DNA of 64,000 bases from Aphelocoma coerulescens (taxonomy: Eukaryota > Chordata > Aves > Passeriformes > Corvidae), in NCBI RefSeq assembly GCF_041296385.1, contig NC_091034.1, positions 124,001 to 188,000 of the forward strand, in the 5' to 3' direction. Of this stretch, positions 29,013-39,330 are shown piece after piece. The notes under the pieces were generated by a model. That model searched no databases and was not told where the DNA came from. It was given only the letters and a program-made list of their open reading frames with translations. The position numbers and the translations under genes were made by a program. Within the stretch, counting starts at the first letter, position 1. Each line of letters begins with the position of its first letter.

Positions 29013-32000
29013 CCCTAAATCTCCTCAGGACCCCTGCAAAGCCACCTCTTAGCCCCGCCCACTCCCCCTCTAGCCCCGCCCATTTCCCCTTTAGCCCCGC
29101 CCCCTCCCGGCCCTGCCGACCCAAATTCCCCCCAAAACCCCCCAAAACCCCCAAAATTCCAAAAAAAAACCCCCCAGAGACCCCCAAAAATCCCCTTAAA
29201 GACCCAAAATTCCCAAATAAAAGCTCCAAACCCCCTAAATCTGCTCAGGACCCCACCAAAGCCACCCCTTAGCCCCGCCCATTTCCCCTTTAGCCCCGCG
29301 CCCTCCCGGCCCTGCCGACCCAAATTTCCCCCCAAAAACCCCCCAAAACCCCCAAAATTCAAAAAAAAAACCCCCCAGAGACCCCCAAAAATCCCCTTAA
29401 AGACCCAAAATTCCCAAATAAAAGCCCCAAACCCCCTAAATCTCCTCAGGACCCCTGCAAAGCCACCCCTTAGCCCCGCCCACTCCCCCTCTAGCCCCGC
29501 CCATTTCCCCTTTAGCCCCGCCCCCTCCCGGCCCTGCCGACCCAAATTCCCCCTTAAAAACCCCCCAAAACCCCCAAAATTCCAAAAAAAACCCCCCCAG
29601 AGACCCCCAAAAATCCCCTTAAAGACCCAAAATTCCCAAATAAAAGCCCCAAACCCCCTAAATCTCCTCAGGACCCCTGCAAAGCCACCCCTTAGCCCCG
29701 CCCATTTCCCCTCTAGCCCCGCCCCCTCCCGGCCCTGCCGACCCAAATTCCCCCCCCAAAACCCCCCAAAACCCCCAAAATTCCAAAAAAAAACCCCCCA
29801 GAGACCACCAAAAATCCCCTTAAAGACCCAAAATTCCCAAATAAAAGCCCCAAACCCCCTAAATCTCCTCAGGACCCCTGCAAAGCCACCCCTTAGCCCC
29901 GCCCATTTCCCCTTTAGCCCCGCCCCCTCCCGGCCCGGCCGACCCAGATTCCCCCCCAAAAACCCCCCAAAACCCCCAAAATTCAAAAAAAAAACCCCCC
30001 AGAGACCCCCAAAAATCCCCTTAAAGACCCAAAATTCCCAAATAAAAGCCCCAAACCACCTAAATCTCCTCAGGACCCCTGCAAAGCCACCCCTTAGCCC
30101 TGCCCATTTCCCCTTTAGCCCCGCCCCCTCCCGGCCCTGCCGACCCAAATTCCCCCCCAAAACCCCCAAAATTCCAAAAAAAAACCCCCCAGAGACCCCC
30201 AAAAATCCCCTTAAAGACCCAACATTCCCAAATAAAAGCCCCAAACCCCCTAAATCTCCTCAGGACCCCTGCAAAGCCACCTCTTAGCCCCGCCCACTCC
30301 CCCTCTAGCCCCGCCCATTTCCCCTTTAGCCCCGCCCCCTCCCGGCCCTGCCGACCCAAATTCCCCCCAAAACCCCCCAAAACCCCCAAAATTCCAAAAA
30401 AAAACCCCCCAGAGACCCCCAAAAATCCCCTTAAAGACCCAAAATTCCCAAATAAAAGCTCCAAACCCCCTAAATCTGCTCAGGACCCCACCAAAGCCAC
30501 CCCTTAGCCCCGCCCATTTCCCCTTTAGCCCCGCGCCCTCCCGGCCCTGCCGACCCAAATTCCCCCCCAAAAACCCCCCAAAACCCCCAAAATTCAAAAA
30601 AAAAACCCCCCAGAGACCCCCAAAAATCCCCTTAAAGAAAAAAAATTCCCAAATAAAAGCCCCAAACCCCCTAAATCTCCTCAGGACCCCTGCAAAGCCA
30701 CCCCTTAGCCCCGCCCACTCCCCCTCTAGCCCCGCCCATTTCCCCTTTAGCCCCGCCCCCTCCCGGCCCTGCCGACCCAAATTCCCCCTTAAAAACCCCC
30801 CAAAACCCCCAAAATTCCAAAAAAAACCCCCCCAGAGACCCCCAAAAATCCCCTTAAAGACCCAAAATTCCCAAATAAAAGCCCCAAACCCCCTAAATCT
30901 CCTCAGGACCCCTGCAAAGCCACCCCTTAGCCCCGCCCATTTCCCCTCTAGCCCCGCCCCCTCCCGGCCCTGCCGACCCAAATTCCCCCCCCAAAACCCC
31001 CCAAAACCCCCAAAATTCCAAAAAAAAACCCCCCAGAGACCACCAAAAATCCCCTTAAAGACCCAAAATTCCCAAATAAAAGCCCCAAACCCCCTAAATC
31101 TCCTCAGGACCCCTGCAAAGCCACCCCTTAGCCCCGCCCATTTCCCCTTTAGCCCCGCCCCCTCCCGGCCCGGCCGACCCAGATTCCCCCCCAAAAACCC
31201 CCCAAAACCCCCAAAATTCAAAAAAAAAACCCCCCAGAGACCCCCAAAAATCCCCTTAAAGACCCAAAATTCCCAAATAAAAGCCCCAAACCACCTAAAT
31301 CTCCTCAGGACCCCTGCAAAGCCACCCCTTAGCCCTGCCCATTTCCCCTTTAGCCCCGCCCCCTCCCGGCCCTGCCGACCCAAATTCCCCCCCAAAACCC
31401 CCAAAATTCCAAAAAAAAACCCCCCAGAGACCCCCAAAAATCCCCTTAAAGACCCAAAATTCCCAAATAAAAGCCCCAAACCCCCTAAATCTCCTCAGGA
31501 CCCCTGCAAAGCCACCCCTTAGCCCCGCCCACTCCCCCTCTAGCCCCGCCCATTTCCCCTTTAGCCCCGCCCCCTCCCGGCCCTGCCGACCCAAATTCCC
31601 CCCCAAAAACCCCCCAAAACCCCCAAAATTCCAAAAAAAAACCCCCCAGAGACCCCCAAAAATCCCCTTAAAGACCCAAAATTCCCAAATAAAAGCCCCA
31701 AACCCCCTAAATCTCCTCAGGACCCCTGCAAAGCCACCCCTCTAGCCCCGCCCATTTCCCCTTTAGCCCTGCCCCCTCCCGGCCCTGCCGACCCAAATTC
31801 CCCCCCAAAAACCCCCCAAAACCCCCAAAATTCCAAAAAAAACCCCCAGAGACCCCCAAAAATCCCCTTAAAGACCCAAAATTCCCAAATAAAAGCCCCA
31901 AACCCCCTAAATCTCCTCAGGACCCCTGCAAAGCCACCCCTTAGCCCCGCCCCTTTCCCCTTTAGCCCCGCCCCCTCCCGGCCCTGCCGACCCAAATTCC

Positions 32001-34620
32001 CCCCCAAAAACCCCCCAAAACCCCCAAAATTCCAAAAAAAACCCCCCAGAGACCCCCAAAAATCCCCTTAAAGACCCAAAATTCCCAAATAAAAGCCCCA
32101 AACCCCCTAAATCTCCTCAGGACCCCTGCAAAGCCACCCCTTAGCCCCGCCCCTTTCCCCTTTAGCCCCGCCCCCTCCCGGCCCTGCCGACCCAAATTCC
32201 CCCCCAAAAACCCCCCAAAACCCCCAAAATTCCAAAAAAAACCCCCCAGAGACCCCCAAAAATCCCCTTAAAGACCCAAAATTCCCAAATAAAAGCCCCA
32301 AACCCCCTAAATCTCCTCAGGACCCCTGCAAAGCCACCCCTTAGCCCCGCCCATTTCCCCTCTAGCCCAGACCCCTCCCAGCCCTGCCGACCCAAATTCC
32401 CCCCCAAAAACCCCCCAAAACCCCCAAAATTCCAAAAAAACCCCCCCCAGAGACCCCCAAAAATCCCCTTAAAGACCCAAAATTCCCAAATAAAAGCCCC
32501 AAACCCCCTAAATCTCCTCAGGACCCCTGCAAAGCCACCCCTTAGCCCTGCCCATTTCCCCTTTAGCCCCGCCCCCTCCCGGCCCTGCCGACCCAAATTC
32601 CCCCCCAAAAACCCCCCCAAACCCCCAAAATTCAAAAAAAAAACCCCCCAGAGACCCCCAAAAATCCCCTTAAAGACCCAAAATTCCCAAATAAAAGCCC
32701 CAAACCCCCTAAATCTCCTCAGGACCCCTGCAAAGCCACCCCTTACCCCACCCACTCCCCCTCTAGCCCCACCCATTTCCCCTTTAGCCCCGCCCCCTCC
32801 CGGCCCTGCCGACCCAAATTCCCCCCCAAAACCCCCCCAAAACCCCCAAAATTCCAAAAAAAAACCCCCCAGAGACCCCCAAAAATCCCCTTAAAGACCC
32901 AAAATTCCCAAATAAAAGCCCCAAACCCCCTAAATCTCCTCAGGACCCCTGCAAAGCCACCCCTTAGCCCCGCCCATTTCCCCTTTAGCCCCGCCCCCTC
33001 CCGGCCCTGCCGACCCAAATTCCCCCCCAAAAACCCCCCAAAACCCCCAAAATTCCAAAAAAACCCCCCCCAGAGACCCCCAAAAATCCCCTTAAAGACC
33101 CAAAATTCCCAAATAAAAGCCCCAAACCCCCTAAATCTCCTCAGGACCCCTGCAAAGCCACCCCTTAGCCCTGCCCATTTCCCCTTTAGCCCCGCCCCCT
33201 CCCGGCCCTGCCGACCCAAATTCCCCCCCAAAAACCCCCCAAAACCCCCAAAATTCCAAAAAAAAACCCCCCAGAGACCCCCAAAAATCCCCTTAAAGAC
33301 CCAAAATTCCCAAATAAAAGCCCCAAACCCCCTAAATCTCCTCAGGACCCCTGCAAAGCCACCTCTTAGCCCCGCCCACTCCCCCTCTAGCCCCGCCCAT
33401 TTCCCCTTTAGCCCCGCCCCCTCCCGGCCCTGCCGACCCAAATTCCCCCCCAAAAACCCCCTAAAACCCCCAAAATTCCAAAAAAAACCCTCCCAGAGAC
33501 CCCCAAAAATCCCCTTAAAGACCCAAAATTCCCAAATAAAAGCCCCAAACCCCCTAAATCTCCTCAGGACCCCTGCAAAGCCACCCCTTAGCCCCGCCCA
33601 TTTCCCCTTTAGCCCCGCCCCCTCCCGGCCCTGCCGACCCAAATTCCCCCCCAAAAACCCCCCAAAACCCCCAAAATTCCAAAAAAAAACCCCCCAGAGA
33701 CCCCCAAAAATCCCCTTAAAGACCCAAAATTCCCAAATAAAAGCCCCAAACCCCCTAAATCTCCTCAGGACCCCTGCAAAGCCACCCCTTAGCCCCGCCC
33801 ACTCCCCCTCTAGCCCCGCCCACTCCCCCTCTAGCCCCGCCCCCTCCCGGCCCTGCCGACCCAAATTCCCCCCCAAAAACCTCCCAAAACCCCCAAAATT
33901 CCAAAAAAAACCCCCCCAGAGACCCCCAAAAATCCCCTTGAAGACCCAAAATTCCCAAATAAAAGCCCCAAACCCCCTAAATCTCCTCAGGACCCCGGCA
34001 ACGCCACCCCTTAGCCCCACCCACTCCCCCTCTAGCCCCGCCCATTTCTCCTTTAGCCCCGCCCCCTCCCGGCCCTGCCGACCCAAATTCCCCCCCAAAA
34101 ACCCCCCAAACCCCCCAAAATTCCAAAAAAAACCATCCCAGAGACCCCCAAAAATCCCCTTAAAGACCCAAAATTCCCAAATAAAAGCCCCAAACCCCCT
34201 AAATCTCCTCAGGACCCCTGCAAAGCCACCCCTTAGCCCCGCCCACTCCCCCTTTAGCCCTGCCCATTTCCCCTTTAGCCCCACGCCCTCCCGGCCCTGC
34301 CGACCCAAATTCCCCCCCAAAAACCCCCAAAACCCCCAAAATTCCAAAAAAAAACCCCCCAGAGACCCCCAAAAATCCCCTTAAAGACCCAAAATTCCCA
34401 AATAAAAGCCCCAAACCCCCTAAATCTCCTCAGGACCCCGGCAAAGCCACCCCTTAGCCCCGCCTATTTCCCCTTTAGCCCCGCCCCCTCCCGGCCCTGC
34501 CGACCCAAATTCCCCCCCAAAAACCCCCCAAAACCCCCAAAATTCCAAAAAAAACCCTCCCAGAGACCCCCAAAAATCCCCTTAAAGACCCAACATTCCC
34601 AAATAAAAGCCCCAAACCCC

Positions 34621-36168
34621 CTAAATCTCCTCAGGACCCCTGCAAAGCCACCCCTTAGCCCCGCCCACTCCCCCTCTAGCCCCGCCCATTTCCCCTTTAG
34701 CCCCGCCTCCTCCCGGCCCTGCCGACCCAAATTCCCCCCCAAAAACCCCCCAAAACCCCAAAATTCCAAAAAAAACCACCCCAGAGACCCCCAAAAATCC
34801 CCTTAAAGAAAAAAAATTCCCAAATAAAAGCCCCAAACCCCCTAAATCTCCTCAGGACCCCTGCAAAGCCACCCCTTAGCCCCGCCCACTCCCCCTCTAG
34901 CCCCGCCCATTTCCCCTTTAGCCCCGCCCCCTCCTGGCCCTGCCGACCCAAATTCCCCCCCAAAAACCCCCAAAACCCCCAAAATTCCAAAAAAAAAACC
35001 ATCCCAGAGACCCCCAAAAATCCCCTTAAAGACCCAAAATTCCCAAATAAAAGCCCCAAACCCCCTAAATCTCCTCAGGACCCCTGCAAAGCCACCCCTT
35101 AGCCCCGCCCACTCCCCCTCTAGCCCCGCCCATTTCCCCTTTAGCCCCGCCCCATCCCGGCCCTGCCGACCCAAATTCCCCCCCAAAAACCCCCCAAAAC
35201 CCCCAAAATTCCAAAAAAAAACCCCCCAGAGACCCCCAAAAATCCCCTTAAAGACCCAAAATTCCCAAATAAAAGCCCCAAACCCCCTAAACCTCTTTAG
35301 GACCCCTGCAAAGCCACCCCTTAGCCCCGCCCACTCCCCCTCTAGCCCCGCCCATTTCCCCTTTAGCCCCGCCTCCTCCCGGCCCTGCCGACCCAAATTC
35401 CCCCCCAAAAACCCCCCAAAACCCCAAAATTCCAAAAAAAACCACCCCAGAGACCCCCAAAAATCCCCTTAAAGAAAAAAAATTCCCAAATAAAAGCCCC
35501 AAACCCCCTAAATCTCCTCAGGACCCCTGCAAAGCCACCCCTTAGCCCCGCCCACTCCCCCTCTAGCCCCGCCCATTTCCCCTTTAGCCCCGCCCCCTCC
35601 TGGCCCTGCCGACCCAAATTCCCCCCCAAAAACCCCCAAAACCCCCAAAATTCCAAAAAAAAAACCATCCCAGAGACCCCCAAAAATCCCCTTAAAGACC
35701 CAAAATTCCCAAATAAAAGCCCCAAACCCCCTAAATCTCCTCAGGACCCCTGCAAAGCCACCCCTTAGCCCCGCCCACTCCCCCTCTAGCCCCGCCCATT
35801 TCCCCTTTAGCCCCGCCCCATCCCGGCCCTGCCGACCCAAATTCCCCCCCAAAAACCCCCCAAAACCCCCAAAATTCCAAAAAAAAACCCCCCAGAGACC
35901 CCCAAAAATCCCCTTAAAGACCCAAAATTCCCAAATAAAAGCCCCAAACCCCCTAAACCTCTTTAGGACCCCTGCAAAGCCACCCCTTAGCCCCGCCCAC
36001 TCCCCCTCTAGCCCCGCCCATTTCCCCTTTAGCCCCGCCCCCTCCCGGCCCTGCCGACCCAAATTCCCCCCCAAAAACCCCCAAAACCCCCAAAATTCCA
36101 AAAAAAAAACCCCCAGAGACCCCCAAAAATTCCCTTAAAGACCCAAAATTCCCAAATAAAAGCCCCAA
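34621..36168 (+). repeat. 666-bp (three-unit) higher-order repeat at array edge
   Basis: Three successive blocks start near 34621, 35287 and 35953, spaced exactly 666 bp, which is three 222-bp units. The units carry shared markers (AAACCTCTTTAGG near 35288 and 35954, CCGCCTCCTCCCGG near 34705 and 35371, an A-run in place of GACCCAAAA near 34807 and 35473). A related version lies at 23.4-24.3 kb. Confidence 0.75.
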
Positions 36169-36341
36169 ACCCCCTAAATCTCCTCAGGACCCGTGCAAAG
36201 CCACCCCTTAGCCCCACCCACTCCCCCTTTAGCCCCGCCCATTTCCCCTTTAGCCCCGCCCCCTCCCGGCCCTGCCAACCCAAATTCCCCCCCAAAAACC
36301 CCCAAAACCCCCAAAATTCCAAAAAAAAAACCCCCCCACAG

Positions 36342-36667
36342 TGTCGGGAAAGGCGCGGGAGACGAGCTCATGATTTCATGATCGGCAAGCCTCGATTTTA
36401 TTGTCTTTTCATCTCTTATTTATACAACACTTAAACAGCTCATACATATTGCAAAACCTGAGCTCACGATTGGTCATCTTCTCTCGTGGGAACAACACAC
36501 CCCGCGGTGATGGTTTCCTCATTCCAGTCTGCTCTGGCTTGTGTCCTGTTGGACACCTTGATGATAAGAAACCCCTTTTCCCACGACAGGCTAACTCCTA
36601 CATCCTGCAAGGCTCTATCTTATCATGTCCTCTGCTGCGCAGCCATTCCTCAGATAAGCTCTCTACA
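36342..36667 (-). repeat. 3' LTR of the provirus
   Basis: A 326-bp terminal repeat bounded by TG...CA on the plus strand. On the minus (transcribed) strand it carries a TATA-like box (TATAAATA, complement at 36417-36424) and an AATAAA poly(A) signal (complement at 36397-36402). It abuts satellite DNA directly at 36341. Confidence 0.95.
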
Positions 36668-37140
36668 CTTCCCCCGTTTTCTTTATGTGCTATCATGCTC
36701 AGAGTTGTTGTTTTTAGCAGTACCCTCTTGATACAAGTTAGAGCGCAGCTGAACAGGATTAATCCTACCAAAACCATGATCAATAAGAGAAACAATGTTT
36801 TTACCATGCTTTTTACCCAACCACCCAATCCCAGTTCACTGACCAGCCCATCTAGGCCAAAGAAACCTGTATCTTCCTTAATTTTTTGAGAGTGATTTAT
36901 AAGCTGTTGAATCTCTGCATGAATAGAGCGAGAATGATCATTTAGATCCATGCAGCATAGTCCCTCAAATTCTTCACACCCGTGTCCATGAGCTAACAAC
37001 AGAAAATCAATAGCAGCTCTATTTTGTAATACAGCATGTTGGACTGTGCTTAAATGATCTGCAAGCGCGGACAGTACTCTACTTGTTCCATTTGCTTGCT
37101 TCACTACCCAGCAGCTTAATCTCTCTATATTGCGATGAGC
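36598..37140 (-). pseudogene. Retroviral env remnant, transmembrane subunit only
   Basis: A 180-codon frame directly after the TGA that ends pol and in the same phase, with no SU, fusion peptide or start codon. It contains a heptad-type segment, the CX6CC disulfide motif (CEEFEGLCC) next to the immunosuppressive-like region (LQNRAAIDFLLLAHG), one hydrophobic membrane span (VKTLFLLLIMVLVGLILFSC region) and a cytoplasmic tail. The closest general match is the avian alpharetrovirus-type TM. The tail reads through the polypurine tract and 70 bases into the LTR. It cannot encode a working envelope: the receptor-binding subunit is gone. Confidence 0.85.
36668..36684 (-). other. Polypurine tract for plus-strand priming
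   Basis: Directly upstream of the 3' LTR the minus strand reads AAAGAAAACGGGGGAAG, an all-purine tract except for one C, as expected for the retroviral plus-strand primer. The env remnant reads through it in frame. Confidence 0.85.
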
Positions 37141-37935
37141 TCAAGCTGCTTTCCTTGTCCTTTTTCCGGCGTCTGTGAATGCAGTAATGGCATTGTGGAT
37201 AGGCTTATCTTCTCGCAAGGGTTTTGAAATCCAGTTCCATGCTCCTATCCAGTGTAATGCCTTGGGAAACAGGGGACCGGTCCGAATTTTAGCTCCTGAG
37301 GACAACAGGGCTTCCGTGAGTAATGAAGAATTTAGCAAGTACCAGTCGAAGGCAGGTTTTTCCATCGGGAGATTGATGCACTCAGGTTCTTGTCCTCCAA
37401 TTTCCAAAATGCGCAAACGTCTTTTCTTAATTAAATTAGCCAAATTTTCAAGTTTTGTGGTAATAGTTTTTCGTTGCTGCAGCTGTGGTGATATCCATTC
37501 TAAAACCGCCAGCTCCCCCGTTTTCTTTAGCTGCGTAATTGCGCCGAGGAGGTGAGTTTCAGAATTCCAAATAGTAAGAGAGAGGGGGATGTCTGGATTA
37601 AGACGCGAAACAAAACCGTCTGTGATACAGGTGGTGATTTGTTGTAGAGCTTCTCGCTGCTGCGGCGTCAGGTGTACTGGTGTGCATGGATCTGATCCTT
37701 TTAGTAAGGGACGGAGCTGGTCTAAAAGAACATTAGGAATTCCTACTATTGGCTTTAACCACTGCAGATCACCTAACAGTTTTTGAGCGTCATTTAAAGT
37801 GGTGATTGAGGCTTGGATATGCAGTTTTTGAGGCTTCACTCTTTGATTGGTGATGACCCATCCTAAATACTTCCACGGGGAGGATATTTGAATTTTGTTA
37901 GCAGCTATTCCATTCTTGAAGAGAGGAGGTAATAA
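37141..37935 (-). pseudogene. Retroviral pol, RT thumb/connection and RNase H start
   Basis: The displaced continuation of pol. [10 protein letters not shown] and SPWKYLGW mark the end of the palm and the primer grip, followed by thumb and connection sequence (a QKLLGDLQWLKPIVGIP-type segment). The last residues, FTDAGKRTRKAA, are the start of RNase H including its first catalytic aspartate. A TGA at 37141-37143 ends the frame. The rest of RNase H and all of integrase are missing. Confidence 0.85.
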
Positions 37936-38545
37936 GCTGAATTTCTGTTTGGTCAAAAGGCTTCTTCTGCGCAAACAAAATATCATCCATATAATGATAA
38001 ATGATGGTCTGAGGTAACTTTTGTCGCAGTGGCTGCAATGCTGCATCGACATACAATTGACATATGGTGGGAGAGTTGCGCATTCCCTGCGGCAATACGG
38101 TCCACTCAAAACGTTTGTCTGGTGCACCACGATTAAGAGCAGGCAATGAAAAGGCAAATCGCTTTGTATCATCTGGATGTAGTGGAATTGTGAAAAAGCA
38201 ATCTTTTAAGTCAATAATAAGAAGAGGCCAATCTTGTGGCAACATTGCTGGATTAGGGAGTCCTGGCTGCAGCGCTCCCATAGGCTCCATACGAGCATTG
38301 ACAGCTCGAAGGTCTTGTAGCAGACGAAACGTGCCATTTTTCTTTTGGATGACAAAAATTGGGGTGTTCCATGGGCTTGTCGACGGCTTGAGATGTCCTT
38401 GTTGAAGCTGCTCATTGACTAGAGCGTATGCTTGAAGCAGATTTTCCCGTTTTAAAGGCCATTGCTTAACCACTACAGGGTTATTGTCAGTCCATCTTAG
38501 TGGAAGCGGGAAATTCCAAGCAACGGCCCTTAGCAGAAATGGTGA
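37898..38545 (-). pseudogene. Retroviral pol, reverse transcriptase fingers/palm
   Basis: An open frame in the -1 phase relative to pro carrying the RT fingers and palm: LIIDLKDCF (motif A aspartate), LPQGMRNSP (motif B) and YMDD (catalytic motif C). It ends at a stop at 37898 shortly after YMDD, whereas intact RT continues for several hundred residues. The continuation lies in another frame (37141 to about 37935), so a single-base-scale indel near 37.90-37.93 kb broke the gene. No classic slippery heptamer is obvious in the short pro-pol overlap (38530-38545). Confidence 0.88.
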
Positions 38546-39330
38546 TCATCGGTAAGCACAAAACTCATTTGGGCCAATACATCTCTTCCAATGAGGCAGT
38601 CAACTGTGGGGGGTAGAGGGGCGATAGAAAAAGTTGCGGTAGTTTTCTTGCCCTCAATTTCTACAGTTATCAGCGGAGATTTGTGTGCTAGTTTCATTCC
38701 TCCGACACCAGTGATGGCTGTCATTGCTGGCAGAAGAGGCCAATGTGAGGGCCATGTGTTCACATCGACAATGCTGGAGTCTGCCCCTGTGTCTAGGAGG
38801 CTCTGTAACGTGATTGTTTCTCCTTTATAGGTTAGGGCACACGGCTTCCGTGGACGGCTATTAAGATCGATGGTGAGCAAGGTTAGTTCCCCAGTTGAGC
38901 CGTAGCCTGTATGAGCATTTGGTTGAGCCTGCAAGGGTTGCATGCCTTGTGTGGCTTGAGGCAAAGGTACAAATTGAGCTAGTCTTTGGCCTTTAGGAAT
39001 CCTTACAGGTGGATGAACAGTATAAGCCAGTATGAAGATATCACCTTGTGAGTCAGCGTCCACCACGCCTGGTTGAACGAACAGTCCTAGGGCAGTGGCA
39101 GATGATCGGCCAAGAATCAAGCCTCCTACTGGTGTACCATTGAGGCAGATGGGTCCTGTTAGTCCTGTAGGGATGTTATGGATTTCAGACGTCAGGAGAT
39201 CACAGTCTACTGAGGCTGCCAAGTCCAGGCTGATGCTGCCACTTGTTGCTGGCTGGAGGCAGGGCAAGGGTTTGCAGCTGCTACTTGTGTCCCTGCGCGG
39301 CTGCTGGACGCGCTGCTCCGGGAGTTTCCC
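38530..39330 (-). CDS. Retroviral Pro: dUTPase plus aspartic protease
   Basis: Read in the -1 frame relative to gag from the slippery site; there is no ATG near its start, consistent with synthesis by frameshifting. The first part is a dUTPase domain: [28 protein letters not shown] and a C-terminal GYGSTG motif, which hydrolyses dUTP in active relatives. The second part is the retropepsin: catalytic LLDTGADSS, a flap region around GVGG, and LIGRDVL near the C-terminus. It matures Gag and Gag-Pol by cleavage in the virion. The frame is intact with no stop. It ends with TAA at 38530-38532, overlapping the open pol frame by about 16 bases. Confidence 0.9.
   Translation of the reverse strand, partial: GKLPEQRVQQPRRDTSSSCKPLPCLQPATSGSISLDLAASVDCDLLTSEIHNIPTGLTGPICLNGTPVGGLILGRSSATALGLFVQPGVVDADSQGDIFILAYTVHPPVRIPKGQRLAQFVPLPQATQGMQPLQAQPNAHTGYGSTGELTLLTIDLNSRPRKPCALTYKGETITLQSLLDTGADSSIVDVNTWPSHWPLLPAMTAITGVGGMKLAHKSPLITVEIEGKKTTATFSIAPLPPTVDCLIGRDVLAQMSFVLTDDHHFC

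Larger units (their letters stand above)
16565..34600 (+). repeat. Pair of ~7-kb duplicated satellite blocks, shift 11182 bp
   Basis: Unit variants between about 16.6 and 23.4 kb recur in the same order between about 27.7 and 34.6 kb, always displaced by exactly 11182 bp. Examples are 17149 and 28331, 19068 and 30250, 21561 and 32743, 22756 and 33938. Even rare markers, such as the A-run variant at about 19457 and 30639, are shared. A constant shift across many kilobases indicates one recent segmental duplication inside the satellite, by unequal exchange or a replication-based event. Confidence 0.85.
1..36341 (+). repeat. Large tandem satellite, ~200/222-bp GC-rich unit
   Basis: Roughly 170 head-to-tail copies (estimated from length) fill this stretch with no inversion and no unique sequence. 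Each unit has, in order on the plus strand: an anchor CTGCAAAGCCACCCCTTAG, two or three copies of a 21-22-bp sub-repeat containing AGCCCCGCCC, the phrase CCGGCCCTGCCGACCCAAATT, alternating C-runs and A-runs (CCCCCAAAA type), CCAGAGACCCCCAAAAAT, CCCAAATAAAAGCCCC and AAATCTCCTCAGGACC. Most units are about 200 or 222 bp, the difference being one extra sub-repeat; shorter ones near 192 bp lost part of the C/A tract. Copies differ mainly by small indels in the homopolymer runs and scattered substitutions. The array continues past the left window edge and stops at the retroviral LTR on the right. I do not recognise a named satellite family. Long open frames on both strands are by-products of the repeat. 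Confidence 0.97.

Noticed and set aside
1..36300. Dozens of long open frames on both strands (for example 8994-10700 minus, 4784-5725 plus)
   Set aside because: They repeat with the satellite unit, appear in overlapping frames on both strands, have extreme composition and no domain; composition and unit length explain them.
1..36341. Telomeric or CRISPR-like array
   Set aside because: The CCCCAAAA phrases resemble ciliate telomeres, but vertebrate telomere repeats (TTAGGG) are absent. Repeats are contiguous without unique spacers, so not CRISPR.
36598..37140. Functional envelope or captured syncytin-like gene
   Set aside because: No SU, signal peptide, fusion peptide or start codon; only the TM portion remains behind a stop.
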